Shown here: positions 47,702-58,147 of the stretch, piece by piece
Numbering within the stretch: position 1 is the stretch's first letter
How the letters are laid out: every line of letters starts with the position of its first letter
Source of the DNA: Tatumella saanichensis
GTDB taxonomy: Bacteria > Pseudomonadota > Gammaproteobacteria > Enterobacterales > Enterobacteriaceae
Direction: 5' to 3'
Assembly: GCF_000439375.1 (NCBI RefSeq)
Contig: NZ_ATMI01000054.1
Location: 1-64,000, forward strand
Length of the DNA: 64,000 bases
Notes under the pieces: model-generated
Databases searched by the model: none
The model's input: only the letters and a program-made list of their open reading frames with translations
What the model was told of the DNA's origin: nothing
Translations under genes and position numbers: made by a program

Positions 47702-48475
47702 ATGCACGCTGACCTCTCATTGAATATTCACCTTAATCAGACACTGTTTGCCGACCCACGCCGGATTGCGTTATTAGAAGCTATCGCAGAAACCGGTTCT
47801 ATCAGTCAAGGCGCTAAACTGACCGGGATAAGCTATAAAACTGCCTGGGATGCCATAAACCAGATGAACCAGTTGGCGGATCAACAGGTTGTCGGCCGCC
47901 ATGCCGGCGGGAAAGGGGGTGGCGGTACCTATATCACCGCCTATGGTCAGCGCTTGCTCAAGCTCTACCATCTGCTGGTACAGGTACAGCAGAAAGCCTT
48001 CGATGTGTTGCAGGAAGAGACTTTACCGTTAGACAGTTTATTAGCCGCCATCGCCCGTTTTTCCCTGCAAACCAGTGCCCGTAACCAATTATTTGGAACC
48101 GTTATCGCGCAACAGGATGATGACTTGTCAGAGCGCGTCACGGTTCTGCTCAGTGACCGTCAGACACAGGTACAGGTTGCCATTACCCGCTACAGCAGCC
48201 AACGGTTACAACTTACCCTCGGTAAAGACGTGCTGGTGCTGATTAAAGCGCCTTGGCTGGAAGTTAGTGTCACCCCCTCCCCCCATGGCAACACTTTTCC
48301 GGTGACTCTGAGCCAGGTGCTACACGGCGAACACGGCTGTGAACTGCTGATGACCCTGACTAATGGTGAGCAGCTTTGTGCCGCTCTGCCTGCCGAGTCG
48401 GCGGACTGGCGACCGGGACAATCTGCATGGGCAACATTCCGTCCAGAGAACGCATTATTAGCCAGCCTCAACTGA
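47702..48475 (+). CDS. modE: Molybdate-responsive transcriptional regulator ModE
   Basis: Dimeric regulator that senses molybdate; it represses modABC and activates molybdoenzyme genes in E. coli. The 257-residue protein has the winged helix (SISQGAKLTGISYKTAWDAI near residue 30), then two Mop-type molybdate-binding domains, with SARNQLFG near residue 125. I start at the ATG at 47702 (MHADLSLNIHLN), five codons into the longest frame, to match the E. coli protein. Next to modF on one side and acrZ on the other, but without modABC. Confidence 0.94.
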   Translation: MHADLSLNIHLNQTLFADPRRIALLEAIAETGSISQGAKLTGISYKTAWDAINQMNQLADQQVVGRHAGGKGGGGTYITAYGQRLLKLYHLLVQVQQKAFDVLQEETLPLDSLLAAIARFSLQTSARNQLFGTVIAQQDDDLSERVTVLLSDRQTQVQVAITRYSSQRLQLTLGKDVLVLIKAPWLEVSVTPSPHGNTFPVTLSQVLHGEHGCELLMTLTNGEQLCAALPAESADWRPGQSAWATFRPENALLASLN

Positions 48476-48559
48476 CCTCATTTTGCTCAGTATTCTGTTT
48501 GACAACCTGCCAGTGGGCCGTTACAACAGTGTAATTCAATGCAAAATTCGGTATAAATA

Positions 48560-50044
48560 ATGGCAGTATTGCAGATTAAGCAAGGTATATTTCGTCCTGG
48601 ACAACATTACGCGCTGCATACCGGCGACTTAACCCTTAACGCGGGGGAAAGCTGGGCCTTTGTCGGCAGTAACGGCAGCGGTAAATCGACACTGGCGAAA
48701 GCACTATCCGGTGAGGTGCCCTTGGCCTGCGGTCAGCTACATGCTGACTTCACCCCAGTGGCACGGCTGTCATTGGAACAGTTATCGGCATTGGTGGCCG
48801 CCGAATGGCAGCGCAATAACACCGATATGTTTAGCGAAGGGGAAAACGACCAGGGCCGCTACAGCCGCGATATCATTATGGACAGCGTCAACGATGAGCC
48901 ACGCTGTGAGATGCTGAGTGAAAAGCTGGGGATCCGTCATTTGCTCAGTCGCCCGTTTAAATTTCTCTCCACTGGGGAAACCCGCAAGGTGCTGTTGTGC
49001 CAGGCACTGATGGCAGACCCCGCTCTGCTTATCCTTGACGAACCCTTTGATGGATTAGATGTGCAGTCTCGTGAAGATCTTGCAGAACTGTTACGCCATC
49101 TGCATCAACAGGGTACCACTCTGGTGCTGGTCCTGAACCGTTTTGAAGATATTCCGGCATTTGTCGATCATGTGGGAGTTCTGGCTGAAGGTACCCTTAG
49201 CGAAACCGGTCCACGTCAGCAGGTGCTCAACCATGCACTGGTGGCACAGTTGGCGCACAGCGAAAACCTCAGTTGCGTCAGTTTACCGGAGGCGGACGAT
49301 CCCCACGCAGTCCGTCACGACGTCGATGAACTGCCGGCGGTGATCCTGCGTGACGGTCATGTCTCTTGGGAGGATAAACCGGTTATTCAGCACCTGAACT
49401 GGCAGGTTGATCCCGGCCAACATTGGCAAATTACCGGTCCTAACGGAGCCGGTAAGTCAACGCTGCTCAGTCTGGTCACCGGCGACCACCCTCAAGGTTA
49501 CAGCAATGACCTCACCCTGTTCGGCGTGCGGCGCGGTAGCGGTGAAACCATCTGGGATATCAAACAGCATATCGGCTACGTCAGCAGTAGCTTACATCTG
49601 GAATACCGGGTCAGCGCGTCGGTGCGTACCGTGGTGCTGTCCGGTTTTTTTGATTCTATCGGTTTGTACCAAGCCCCCTCTGATCGTCAGCAACAGCTTG
49701 CCAGTCGCTGGTTGTCACTGCTGGGGTTCCGTGATACTCAGGCTGATATCCCCTTCCACAGTTTGTCTTGGGGCCAACAGCGCTTAGTGTTAATCGTCAG
49801 GGCGCTGGTCAAACATCCACGCTTATTGATCCTCGATGAACCCCTGCAAGGGCTAGATGCTATCAACCGACAGCTGGTGCGCCGTTTTATCAATGTGCTG
49901 ATCGGTGAGGGTCGTACCCAGCTGCTGTTCGTATCTCACCACGCCGAAGATGCCCCAGAATGTATTACGCACCGCCTAAGCTTTGTGCCAGATGACCAAG
50001 GCTATCATTACACTCAAGAAACGTTAGTCCTCGCAACCCCCTAA
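48560..50044 (+). CDS. modF: Double ABC ATPase ModF (PhrA)
   Basis: Soluble protein with two ABC ATPase domains, long linked to molybdate genes but of unsettled role. The 494-residue product has Walker A motifs GSNGSGKST near residue 36 and GPNGAGKST near residue 293, signatures LSTGE and LSWGQ, and Walker B LLILDEPFDGLD and LLILDEPLQGLD. Sequence matches E. coli ModF. It lies 84 bases downstream of modE, probably in one transcript. Confidence 0.93.
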   Translation: MAVLQIKQGIFRPGQHYALHTGDLTLNAGESWAFVGSNGSGKSTLAKALSGEVPLACGQLHADFTPVARLSLEQLSALVAAEWQRNNTDMFSEGENDQGRYSRDIIMDSVNDEPRCEMLSEKLGIRHLLSRPFKFLSTGETRKVLLCQALMADPALLILDEPFDGLDVQSREDLAELLRHLHQQGTTLVLVLNRFEDIPAFVDHVGVLAEGTLSETGPRQQVLNHALVAQLAHSENLSCVSLPEADDPHAVRHDVDELPAVILRDGHVSWEDKPVIQHLNWQVDPGQHWQITGPNGAGKSTLLSLVTGDHPQGYSNDLTLFGVRRGSGETIWDIKQHIGYVSSSLHLEYRVSASVRTVVLSGFFDSIGLYQAPSDRQQQLASRWLSLLGFRDTQADIPFHSLSWGQQRLVLIVRALVKHPRLLILDEPLQGLDAINRQLVRRFINVLIGEGRTQLLFVSHHAEDAPECITHRLSFVPDDQGYHYTQETLVLATP

Positions 50045-50053
50045 CCGATGAGA

Positions 50054-50076
50054 CTTCCCTGCCACCTACAGGGAAG
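50054..50076 (+). terminator. Hairpin after modF
   Basis: Perfect arms CTTCCCTG / CAGGGAAG with a seven-base loop, ten bases after modF. No T run follows. Confidence 0.5.
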
Positions 50077-50154
50077 GCCCTCACTCTCAGCAAAAATCAG
50101 ATTCTGATCACAATTCACAGTAAATCTTCGATAAAAACTCAGACCCCACCCCTT

Positions 50155-50170
50155 GTGTAAACGATTCCAC
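50155..50170 (+). promoter_or_regulatory. GalR/GalS operator of the gal operon
   Basis: GTGTAAACGATTCCAC is identical to the external operator of the E. coli gal operon as I remember it and fits the consensus of GalR sites. It lies 89 bases upstream of galT, so the promoter elements should lie between 50170 and 50258. Confidence 0.85.
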
Positions 50171-50258
50171 AGGGTGACACTATTCCTTACCTTTATTTAA
50201 GTGTCTGCTAAAGTCAGAGTATCTGTATTTTCAGCCAGCATTCTGTTCAGGAAATTCT

Positions 50259-51302
50259 ATGTCTGAGTTTACTCCGGTTGATCATCCTCACCGCCGTTAT
50301 AACCCGCTCACTGATGAGTGGGTGTTGGTTTCTCCACATCGGGCCAAACGTCCGTGGCAGGGTGCACAAGAAACCCCGCAACAGCAAATGCTACCCGCGC
50401 ACGATCCGGACTGCTATCTGTGTGCCGGTAATACCCGAATCAATGGCGAACAGAACCCCCACTATCAGGGGACTTGGGTGTTTACCAATGATTTTGCGGC
50501 CCTGATGCCCGATACGCCACAAGCTGAGCAGCAGAGCGATCCGTTACTGCGTTGTGAAAGTGCCCGCGGTACCAGTCGGGTGATCTGTTTCTCCGCCGAT
50601 CACAGTAAATCTCTGCCGCTGCTGTCTTTAGCGGAATTGGAACAGGTCGTCACGACCTGGCAGACCCAAAGTACCGAACTTGAAAAGCAGTATCCCTGGG
50701 TTCAAATTTTCGAGAATAAAGGCGCGGCAATGGGCTGCTCTAACCCACATCCCCATGGCCAAATCTGGGCCAACAGTTTTATTCCTGATGAGGTCCGCCG
50801 CGAAGACCTCCACCAGCGTCGCTATTACGAGCAACATGGCACGCCGCTGCTTCTCGATTATGCCCGCCGAGAACTGCAAGCGGGTGAACGGATTGTGACC
50901 GAAACTGAACATTGGCTGGCAGTGGTCCCCTGGTGGGCGGTCTGGCCCTTTGAAACTCTGTTATTACCTAAGGCTGCCGTGACCCGAATGAGTGGGCTGA
51001 CCCCGGCACAGAGCCGCGATTTGGCGTTGGCACTGAAAAATCTCACCAGCCGTTATGATAACCTGTTCAACTGCTCCTTCCCCTATTCAATGGGATGGCA
51101 TGGCGCACCGGCGGATGGTTCACCGGACCATCATTGGCAACTGCATGCGCACTTCTACCCCCCCCTGTTGCGTTCAGCCACAGTGCGTAAATTTATGGTC
51201 GGCTACGAAATGCTGGCCGGTGCCCAGCGCGACTTGACGCCGGAGCAGGCAGCGCAACGTCTCACCGCGGTCAGTGACATTCATTATCAGGAGAACCATT
51301 AA
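50259..51302 (+). CDS. galT: Galactose-1-phosphate uridylyltransferase
   Basis: Leloir-pathway enzyme that exchanges UDP-glucose and galactose 1-phosphate. The 347-residue protein has the zinc-binding CYLCAGN near residue 52 and the active-site motif NPHPHGQIW near residue 164, in which His is the nucleophile, plus [15 protein letters not shown]. Length matches E. coli GalT (348). It is the first gene of the operon here; galE, which precedes it in E. coli, is absent. Confidence 0.96.
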   Translation: MSEFTPVDHPHRRYNPLTDEWVLVSPHRAKRPWQGAQETPQQQMLPAHDPDCYLCAGNTRINGEQNPHYQGTWVFTNDFAALMPDTPQAEQQSDPLLRCESARGTSRVICFSADHSKSLPLLSLAELEQVVTTWQTQSTELEKQYPWVQIFENKGAAMGCSNPHPHGQIWANSFIPDEVRREDLHQRRYYEQHGTPLLLDYARRELQAGERIVTETEHWLAVVPWWAVWPFETLLLPKAAVTRMSGLTPAQSRDLALALKNLTSRYDNLFNCSFPYSMGWHGAPADGSPDHHWQLHAHFYPPLLRSATVRKFMVGYEMLAGAQRDLTPEQAAQRLTAVSDIHYQENH

Positions 51303-51303
51303 C

Positions 51304-52467
51304 ATGACACTTCACGACAGCTGTGCTCATCTTTTCAGACAACATTTTGATTATGAGCCGACCCACTGTATCAGCGCCCCCGGGCGGGTTAATTTGATCG
51401 GTGAGCATACCGACTATAACGATGGGCTGGTGCTGCCCTGCGCGATCAATTACCACACCGTGATCAGCTGTGCCCGTCGTGAAGATAACTATTTTCGGGT
51501 AGTGGCGGCAGACTATGATAATGCCATGGATGCATTCTCCCTGGACGAGCCTATCCTACCGCTGGCCGATCAACACTGGGCCAATTATATTCGTGGTGTC
51601 GTCAGTCACTTGCATCGCCGTCAGCCCAGGTTTAAGGGCATGGATATGGTGATCAGTGGCAATGTTCCGCAAGGAGCCGGTCTCAGCTCATCCGCCTCTC
51701 TGGAAGTGGCTGTCGGGACGGCCATTCAACAGCTTTGGTCTCTGCCGATGACACCCGCCGAGATTGCACTGGTTGGCCAAGAAGCTGAAAACCAGTTCGT
51801 CGGCTGTCAGTGTGGCATTATGGACCAGATGATTTCCGCTCTTGGCCGTCAACAGCATGCGCTGTTACTGGATTGCCGCTCGCTGGAAACCCGTGCGGTG
51901 CCGATCCCTGATAATACCTCTATCGTGATCATTAACTCTGAATTTAAGCGCACGCTGGTGGGCAGCGAATACAACCTGCGTCGTGAGCAGTGTGATACTG
52001 GCGCGCGTCTGTTTAACAAACCGGCCTTACGGGATGTAAGCTTGGCGGAATTTGAAGCCGTCGCCCATGAGATAGATCCCTGTGTGGCACGGCGGGTACG
52101 CCATGTGTTGACCGAAAACCAGCGCACCCAAGGTGCTGCAGACGCCCTCACCCGCGGTGATTTGGTGACCTTAGGACGCCTAATGGCCGAATCTCATGCC
52201 TCGATGCGTGATGATTTTGAAATTACCGTTCCGCAGATCGATCTACTGGTAGAGATCGTGAAATCGGTGATTGGGGAACGCGGTGGTGTCAGAATGACTG
52301 GTGGTGGCTTCGGCGGTTGTGTGGTAGCCCTGCTCCCAACAGAATTGGTGGAGCCAGTGCGAAAGGCCGTTGCCGCACAATACCAAGCCCGCACCGGCAT
52401 CCGTGAAAGCTTTTATCTCTGCCAGGCCTCACAAGGAGCCGGAGTATGTCAACACAATCCTCTGTAA
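51304..52467 (+). CDS. galK: Galactokinase
   Basis: GHMP kinase that phosphorylates alpha-D-galactose at C1. The 387-residue protein has the galactokinase signature [15 protein letters not shown] near residue 28, the ATP-binding loop [15 protein letters not shown] near residue 120, and motif 3 [11 protein letters not shown] near residue 335. I chose the ATG at 51304, two bases after the galT stop and behind CAGGAG; a longer frame overlaps galT. Overlaps galM by 22 bases. Confidence 0.96.
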   Translation: MTLHDSCAHLFRQHFDYEPTHCISAPGRVNLIGEHTDYNDGLVLPCAINYHTVISCARREDNYFRVVAADYDNAMDAFSLDEPILPLADQHWANYIRGVVSHLHRRQPRFKGMDMVISGNVPQGAGLSSSASLEVAVGTAIQQLWSLPMTPAEIALVGQEAENQFVGCQCGIMDQMISALGRQQHALLLDCRSLETRAVPIPDNTSIVIINSEFKRTLVGSEYNLRREQCDTGARLFNKPALRDVSLAEFEAVAHEIDPCVARRVRHVLTENQRTQGAADALTRGDLVTLGRLMAESHASMRDDFEITVPQIDLLVEIVKSVIGERGGVRMTGGGFGGCVVALLPTELVEPVRKAVAAQYQARTGIRESFYLCQASQGAGVCQHNPL

Positions 52468-53483
52468 ATGCTCCAGACGGGTTACCTATCCGTATGACGG
52501 TACTGCGTAACAGTGCCGGTATGGATGTCACCTTTATGGATTATGGCGCAACTTGGCTCTCGGCACGGGTGCCGCTGGCTGACGGTAGCGTACGAGAAAC
52601 ACTGCTGGGCTGTGCAACGCCTCAGGACTATCTGCATCAATCTGCCTACCTCGGAGCCTGTGTCGGACGGTATGCCAACCGTATCCGTAACGCCACCTTA
52701 AAACGGACAGGCACTACGCTCAGCGCCAATACGCCTCCCCATCAGTTACATGGAGGACCGGAAGGGTTCAGTCATCGCCGCTGGCTGATTGTCCGTCAGA
52801 CGCCGAACGAAGTGGTCTATCGCCTACATTCACCGGACGGTGACCAAGGCTATCCCGGGACGATAATCGTCGAGGTGAGCTATCAGCTGACCGAGGATAA
52901 TAGCCTAGTGATCCGCTACCAGGCGGAAACGGATAAGCTGTGTCCGGTGGCATTAACTAACCATGCCTATTTTAACCTTGATGCGAATCAAGGTGATGCC
53001 CGCCAACATCGGTTACAACTGGCAGCAGACCTTTATTTGCCGGTGAGTGCCGAGGGGATCCCTGACGGCCCACTGAAAGATGTCACGGGCACTGGCTTTG
53101 ATTTCCGCCAGCCGAAAACCGTGACAACCGATTTTCTGCAAGACAGTGATCAGCAAAAAGTTCACGGCTACGATCATGCCTTTTTACTGACCCGTGCCGG
53201 TGATGACCGTGTGCCGGCGGCCCAACTGTGGTCGGCGGATCAACGCTTACAGCTATCGGTGTTTACAGACAGCCCGGTGATACAGTTTTATACGGCGAAT
53301 TTTTTACAGGGCACGCCAGCACGCCAGGGCCGTTATCAGAACCATCAAGGGATTGCTTTGGAAACCGGCTATTTGCCCGACTCTCCAAATCATCCGGAGT
53401 GGCCGCAGCCTGACTGCTGGCTGACTCCGGGTGAGATCCGCCAATCGGTGACCCGTTATCAGTTCAGTGCACGGGCGGAATGA
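52446..53483 (+). CDS. galM: Galactose mutarotase (aldose 1-epimerase)
   Basis: Interconverts the anomers of galactose so that GalK gets the alpha form. The 345-residue protein has the family sequence [24 protein letters not shown] and the catalytic His in LTNHAYFNL near residue 178; the catalytic Glu lies near [13 protein letters not shown]. Overlap with galK and the AAGGAGCCGGAG site argue for coupled translation. Last gene of the operon. Confidence 0.95.
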   Translation: MSTQSSVNAPDGLPIRMTVLRNSAGMDVTFMDYGATWLSARVPLADGSVRETLLGCATPQDYLHQSAYLGACVGRYANRIRNATLKRTGTTLSANTPPHQLHGGPEGFSHRRWLIVRQTPNEVVYRLHSPDGDQGYPGTIIVEVSYQLTEDNSLVIRYQAETDKLCPVALTNHAYFNLDANQGDARQHRLQLAADLYLPVSAEGIPDGPLKDVTGTGFDFRQPKTVTTDFLQDSDQQKVHGYDHAFLLTRAGDDRVPAAQLWSADQRLQLSVFTDSPVIQFYTANFLQGTPARQGRYQNHQGIALETGYLPDSPNHPEWPQPDCWLTPGEIRQSVTRYQFSARAE

Positions 53484-53624
53484 CGAAATATAGTGCAGAT
53501 GGCCTGTGCCACTCTTACACCTCGGGCCGTTTTCGGCTATGGTAAGGCAATCTTATCGGGCATATTGCGGTCCGGGGACAGTTTCCGTTCTTCTAGAACT
53601 TTATAAGCATTAAGGAGTTAAGCG

Positions 53625-54377
53625 ATGGCAGTAACTAAGCTTGTTCTGGTACGTCACGGCGAAAGCCAATGGAATCAGGAAAACCGCTTTACCGGTTGGT
53701 ACGATGTGGACCTGTCTGACAAGGGCCGTGAGGAAGCCAAAGCGGCGGGACAGTTACTGAAGCAAGAAGGCTTCAGCTTTGACTTTGCTTACACTTCGGT
53801 GCTGAAGCGTGCCATCCACACCCTGTGGAGTGTGCTCGATGAACTGGATCAGGCTTGGCTGCCTGTGGAAAAATCTTGGCGTCTTAACGAACGTCATTAC
53901 GGTGCACTGCAGGGGCTGAATAAAGCGGAGACCGCTGAAAAGTACGGCGATGATCAGGTTCTACAATGGCGTCGTGGTTTTGCCGTGACGCCTCCTGAAC
54001 TGGAAAAAAGCGACGAACGCTACCCGGGTCATGACCCACGTTACGCGTCACTTAGCGCGGAGCAGCTGCCAACCACCGAAAGCTTGGCACTGACCATTGA
54101 GCGTGTGATCCCGTTCTGGGAAAGCAGCATTCTGCCTCGTCTGAAAAGCGGTGAGAAAGTGATTATCGCGGCTCACGGTAACTCACTGCGGGCACTGATC
54201 AAGTATTTGGATAAGATGTCTGAAGATGAGATCCTAGAGCTGAATATTCCGACTGGGGTTCCGCTGGTATACGAATTCGATGAAAACTTCCAACCACTGA
54301 AGCATTACTATCTGGGTAATGCCGAAGAAATCGCAGCCAAAGCGGCGGCAGTAGCAAATCAGGGTAAAGCGAAGTAA
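53625..54377 (+). CDS. gpmA: 2,3-bisphosphoglycerate-dependent phosphoglycerate mutase
   Basis: Glycolytic enzyme that interconverts 3- and 2-phosphoglycerate through a phospho-His. The 250-residue protein has the histidine phosphatase motif [12 protein letters not shown] at its start, the [14 protein letters not shown] segment near residue 88, and the second His in [12 protein letters not shown] near residue 185. AAGGAG lies at good spacing before the ATG. Its neighbours galM and aroG are the same as in E. coli. Confidence 0.97.
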   Translation: MAVTKLVLVRHGESQWNQENRFTGWYDVDLSDKGREEAKAAGQLLKQEGFSFDFAYTSVLKRAIHTLWSVLDELDQAWLPVEKSWRLNERHYGALQGLNKAETAEKYGDDQVLQWRRGFAVTPPELEKSDERYPGHDPRYASLSAEQLPTTESLALTIERVIPFWESSILPRLKSGEKVIIAAHGNSLRALIKYLDKMSEDEILELNIPTGVPLVYEFDENFQPLKHYYLGNAEEIAAKAAAVANQGKAK

Positions 54378-54381
54378 TGTT

Positions 54382-54403
54382 CAGGCCGGGTATCCCCGGC
54401 CTG
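54382..54403. terminator. Bidirectional hairpin between gpmA and aroG
   Basis: Arms CAGGCCGG / CCGGCCTG with a six-base loop lie between converging genes; a short TTT follows on the plus strand. Confidence 0.6.
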
Positions 54404-54432
54404 TTTGGTTATCTGTCCTACCCGCGAGTCAC

Positions 54433-55488
54433 TTAGGCAGTACCACGCCGTGTTTTAACTGCCGCAGCCAGTTGCTGCAATACCTGTTCGGTGGCCTGCC
54501 AGCCAATGCAGGCATCGGTCACACTCTGGCCATATACCAATGGCTGAGCCTCTGGGCTCTGATTACCTTCCACTAAATGGCTTTCGATCATCGCTCCCAT
54601 AATGCTCTGATCACCACCAGCAATCTGTGCAGCCACGTCTGCGGCGACCTCAACCTGCTTCTGATATTGCTTAGAGCTGTTAGCATGGCTGAAATCGATC
54701 ATAATGCGCGCCGGCAGTGCCGCTTTCTCCAACCCTTCTCTGACCGCGGCAACATCAGCAGCATGGTAATTCGGTGCTTTACCGCCACGTAGGATAATAT
54801 GACAGTCCTGATTACCGGCGGTTTCGACAATCGCCGAGTGTCCGTATTTGGTCACTGACAGGAAGCAGTGACCTGCGGCCGCCGCATTGATGGCATCGAT
54901 CGCCACCTTAATAGTACCGTCAGTCCCGTTTTTGAAACCGACTGGACAGGAAAGTCCGGAGGCCAGTTCACGGTGTACCTGTGATTCGGTCGTTCTGGCG
55001 CCGATAGCCCCCCAGCTCATTAGATCAGCCAGATACTGTGGGGTGATCATATCCAAGAACTCGCCGGCGGCCGGCAGCCCAAGATCATTAATATCAGAAA
55101 GCAGTTTACGGGCGGTACGCAGACCGTCGTTAATCTGGAAACTGCCATCCATGGCCGGATCATTGATAAGCCCCTTCCAGCCAACAGTCGTCCGCGGTTT
55201 TTCAAAATAGACCCGCATAACGATTTCCAGCTCCTCTTTCAACGCCTCACGCAGCGCTTTCAGGCGGCCAGCGTATTCCAGTGCCGCCTGAGGATCATGA
55301 ATCGAGCAAGGACCGATGACCACTAGCAGACGGTCGTCTCTCTTCTGCAAAATCTGCTGAATCGCATGGCGACATTCAAATACGGTGGCGGCAGCCGCTT
55401 CAGAGGCTGGGAACTTTTCTAGCAGCGCAATAGGAGGAAGTAACTCTTTGATTTCCTTTATTCTTAAATCATCATTCCGATAGTTCAT
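54433..55488 (-). CDS. aroG: DAHP synthase, phenylalanine-sensitive
   Basis: First enzyme of the shikimate pathway; condenses PEP and erythrose 4-phosphate. The 351-residue protein starts MNYRNDDLRIKEIKELLPP, the E. coli AroG pattern, and has VVIGPCSIHDP, YFEKPRTTVGWKGL, GARTTESQVHRE and DFSHANSSKQY with the metal ligands. Feedback by Phe is a family property. Its upstream region contains TGTAAAC half-sites that could be TyrR sites, but I see no full consensus box. Confidence 0.96.
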   Translation of the reverse strand: MNYRNDDLRIKEIKELLPPIALLEKFPASEAAAATVFECRHAIQQILQKRDDRLLVVIGPCSIHDPQAALEYAGRLKALREALKEELEIVMRVYFEKPRTTVGWKGLINDPAMDGSFQINDGLRTARKLLSDINDLGLPAAGEFLDMITPQYLADLMSWGAIGARTTESQVHRELASGLSCPVGFKNGTDGTIKVAIDAINAAAAGHCFLSVTKYGHSAIVETAGNQDCHIILRGGKAPNYHAADVAAVREGLEKAALPARIMIDFSHANSSKQYQKQVEVAADVAAQIAGGDQSIMGAMIESHLVEGNQSPEAQPLVYGQSVTDACIGWQATEQVLQQLAAAVKTRRGTA

Positions 55489-55705
55489 AACAGTCCCGTT
55501 TACAGTTAACCCAAGAGGTTGTTGCCAATACTCTAGCCTGAGCCATGGCTCGAGTAAATTAGCTTTGCCCTCCCCGGTTTACATAGGCGGCGCATTTATC
55601 GCACTTTGCAAAGATTCGCCTATTATCTCTGTGACCTATATCATATTCAGTAGGCCTTGCTCGTGAGGCTTACTCTGACTCATTTATCAGGATTATGCGT
55701 GACTT

Positions 55706-56731
55706 ATGGCTCATTCTCATCACTCTCACTCTGACGGAGTGAACCGCAGCCGGTTACTGGCTGCATTAGTGGTCACTTTTGTGTTTATGCTGGCTGAGCT
55801 AATGGGCGGCTGGCTATCTGGTTCCCTGGCGCTGTTAGCGGATGCCGGACATATGCTGACCGATGCCGGAGCATTGCTGCTGGCTCTGCTGGCTACCCAT
55901 TTTTCTCAACGCAAAGCGGCCGGTCATCGAACCTTTGGACTGTTACGGCTGACGACCTTGGCAGCCTTTATCAATGCATTAGCACTGCTGGTGATCACTA
56001 TCCTTATTGTCTGGGAAGCGATAGTCCGTTTCCGTACACCGCAGCCGGTAGCGGGTGGCTTGATGCTGGGCATTGCAATTGCTGGATTAGTGTCGAACCT
56101 GCTCTGTTTCTGGTTACTGCATCAGGGGCAGGATAAACAAAATATCAATGTGCGGGCCGCCACCTTGCATGTGCTTGGGGATTTACTGGGCTCTGCGGGC
56201 GCGGTAGTGGCGGCGCTGTTGATCATGTGGACAGGCTGGACGACATTTGACCCGATATTATCGATACTAGTATCCGTGTTGGTAGTCAACAGTGCTCGGC
56301 AGTTACTCCAAGAGAGCCTGCGCGAACTGCTGGAGAGTGCGCCACCGGACGTGGATATTCCCAAGCTCAGCCGCCGTTTAACCGCAGCCATTGCCGAAGT
56401 ACGTAATGTTCACCATGTGCATTTATGGCAGGTAGGGGAAAAAAATATTCTCACCCTACATGCCCAGGTGATCCCTAATTATCAGCATGATGCGTTACTG
56501 CAACGTATCCACCAGTGGCTAAATGAGCACTACCAGATAGCACATGCCACGGTTCAGTTGGAGTACCAGTTGTGTGCCGACACCCAATGCCGGTTGGGTG
56601 AATCTACGGCTTCACACGCTCATGCTGACCATGATCATGGCCAGTGTCACGGACGGGAGCGAAAATCTCGACACCGCGACGCGGCGGGTCATGACTATGA
56701 CGCGGAACAGGACGTGCACAGCCATCACTGA
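55706..56731 (+). CDS. zitB: Zinc efflux transporter ZitB (CDF family)
   Basis: Cation diffusion facilitator that exports Zn(II) by proton exchange. The 341-residue protein starts with a His-rich [11 protein letters not shown], has six transmembrane helices with the metal site motifs [15 protein letters not shown] (near residue 50) and [13 protein letters not shown] (near residue 155), a cytosolic dimer domain ([16 protein letters not shown]), and a long His/Asp-rich C-terminal tail of about 40 residues. The tail is richer and longer than in E. coli ZitB (313 residues). GACTT and weak sites precede the ATG. Confidence 0.94.
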   Translation: MAHSHHSHSDGVNRSRLLAALVVTFVFMLAELMGGWLSGSLALLADAGHMLTDAGALLLALLATHFSQRKAAGHRTFGLLRLTTLAAFINALALLVITILIVWEAIVRFRTPQPVAGGLMLGIAIAGLVSNLLCFWLLHQGQDKQNINVRAATLHVLGDLLGSAGAVVAALLIMWTGWTTFDPILSILVSVLVVNSARQLLQESLRELLESAPPDVDIPKLSRRLTAAIAEVRNVHHVHLWQVGEKNILTLHAQVIPNYQHDALLQRIHQWLNEHYQIAHATVQLEYQLCADTQCRLGESTASHAHADHDHGQCHGRERKSRHRDAAGHDYDAEQDVHSHH

Positions 56732-56752
56732 CACCGGGTTAGGTTATGCTGT

Positions 56753-57469
56753 TCAAGGCCGGGAGCGGGAGCCTACTGCTCCGGCCTTTTGCATCCACAA
56801 CCGACAGCCGTTAGCAGCAATAAACGTCAAGATCAAGTACTCAATGGCCATCGCCCATACTCCCTGTACCGCAAAGACTCCAATACTGATCACATCAATT
56901 ACTACCCAAAGGATCCAGTTTTCCACATATTTGCGGGTCATCAGCACCATCGCGACCACCGACAAGACCGTCATACTGGCATCCCAAAACGGATAGGCAT
57001 CGGGCTGCAGTTGTGGCATTGCCACTGATATGCCTAGCAGCTTCATTCCATGGACTGCCAGTGATGATAGGGCAGCAAACACCTGATTGATATATATCGT
57101 GAGTAAGCCAATCGCCAGGGCAGATACCAAAGCCCAGTTGATGGCCTTCGGCACGGTCAGCCAACGCACCACCAATTCATTATTCGTCTCTGATCGTGGT
57201 CGACGCCAAGCGTACCAACCATACAGATTGGCGAGGAAGAAAAAGACTTGTAACAGCAAACTTGCATACAGTTGGATCTGAAAAAAGATCAGCGCAAACA
57301 AGGTTACATTGATTAGTCCAAATAGATAGTTACTGATCTTCTCTTTACTGGCCAGCCAGATGCAAACCAATCCCGCGAGCGTGCCGAGGGCTTCAATCCA
57401 AGAGAGATCATAGCCTCCTGTGCCTAGGGGGATATGTACCAGTAAATGATGAATGCTAAAAAAGTCCAT
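56753..57469 (-). CDS. pnuC: Nicotinamide riboside transporter PnuC
   Basis: Inner-membrane facilitator for nicotinamide riboside. The 238-residue protein matches E. coli PnuC from MDFFSIHHLLVHIPLGTGGYDLSWIE (quoted as start only) to the C-terminal WALMT-like end, with conserved WYAWRR, WDASMTVLSVVAM and a helix pattern of seven or eight segments. In E. coli it follows nadA; nadA is not next to it here. A NadR-type box lies 36 bases upstream. Convergent with zitB. Confidence 0.95.
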   Translation of the reverse strand: MDFFSIHHLLVHIPLGTGGYDLSWIEALGTLAGLVCIWLASKEKISNYLFGLINVTLFALIFFQIQLYASLLLQVFFFLANLYGWYAWRRPRSETNNELVVRWLTVPKAINWALVSALAIGLLTIYINQVFAALSSLAVHGMKLLGISVAMPQLQPDAYPFWDASMTVLSVVAMVLMTRKYVENWILWVVIDVISIGVFAVQGVWAMAIEYLILTFIAANGCRLWMQKAGAVGSRSRP

Positions 57470-57504
57470 TTTATCTCCTGAACAGTTCCACTTCTGCGGT
57501 TAGT

Positions 57505-57522
57505 TGTTTAATTTAAAAAACA
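57505..57522 (-). promoter_or_regulatory. Candidate NadR box upstream of pnuC
   Basis: TGTTTA-N6-AAAACA differs by one base from the NadR box TGTTTA-N6-TAAACA, and lies 36 bases before pnuC. NadR represses NAD-related genes, including nadA-pnuC, in enterobacteria. Confidence 0.6.
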
Positions 57523-57607
57523 TATTAACCTAAATTATAATATTTATGCAAAAATATGCACTTTAAGTTATCTATAGTAAACTTATCGCCTGTTTGCGGA
57601 TGACTGG

Positions 57608-58090
57608 TCACTCACTGCCCTCCAGCGCCAGCAACTGGGCTTTCACCGATATTCCCCCGGCAAAGCCTGTCAGCTTACCATTGGCACCAATCACTCGGTG
57701 ACAGGGAACAATAATAGACAATGGGTTTCTCCCGTTGGCGGCCCCTACCGCCCTGACTGCCTTGGGCCGCCCTATCTGCTGGGCAATCTGTGCGTAGCTG
57801 CGGGTCTCGCCATAGGGAATACTGCTGAGGGCCTGCCAGACCTGCAACTGAAACTGGGTACCTTCTGGCTGTAATGGCAACTCAAATTGCTGACGTGTTC
57901 CAGCAAAATACTCACTGAGCTGACGGGTGGCTTCGATTAACAGCGGATGTTCGGGAGTGTACCGGTCTTGCGTCGCACGAATACGTGCTGGCCGATCATT
58001 CTGCCATGCGACAGCTGCCAGCCCTTGTTCACCCACAATCAGCGTTAATTCGCCAACCGGGGTCGTGACAATGGAAAAATGATAATGCAT
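57608..58090 (-). CDS. ogt: Methylated-DNA--[protein]-cysteine S-methyltransferase (Ogt/AGT type)
   Basis: Suicide repair protein that takes alkyl groups from O6-alkylguanine. The 160-residue protein has the acceptor motif VPCHRVIG with Cys130, the helix-turn-helix region SYAQIAQQIGRPKAVRAVG and the asparagine hinge GAANGRNPLS. It is a free-standing one-domain enzyme; sequence is AGT family and not obviously closer to E. coli Ogt than to the Ada C-terminal domain. It is divergent from the Ada-AlkA fusion gene, which lacks this domain. Confidence 0.9.
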   Translation of the reverse strand: MHYHFSIVTTPVGELTLIVGEQGLAAVAWQNDRPARIRATQDRYTPEHPLLIEATRQLSEYFAGTRQQFELPLQPEGTQFQLQVWQALSSIPYGETRSYAQIAQQIGRPKAVRAVGAANGRNPLSIIVPCHRVIGANGKLTGFAGGISVKAQLLALEGSE

Positions 58091-58147
58091 GCGACTTTCC
58101 TGATGGTGAAAGGTAGGTCTATTATGCCATCAGCGACATCAGTTTCT

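Noticed and set aside
55489-55705. TyrR boxes upstream of aroG
   Set aside because: Only TGTAAAC half-sites are visible, without a matching TTTACA half at six bases, so I did not list them as sites.
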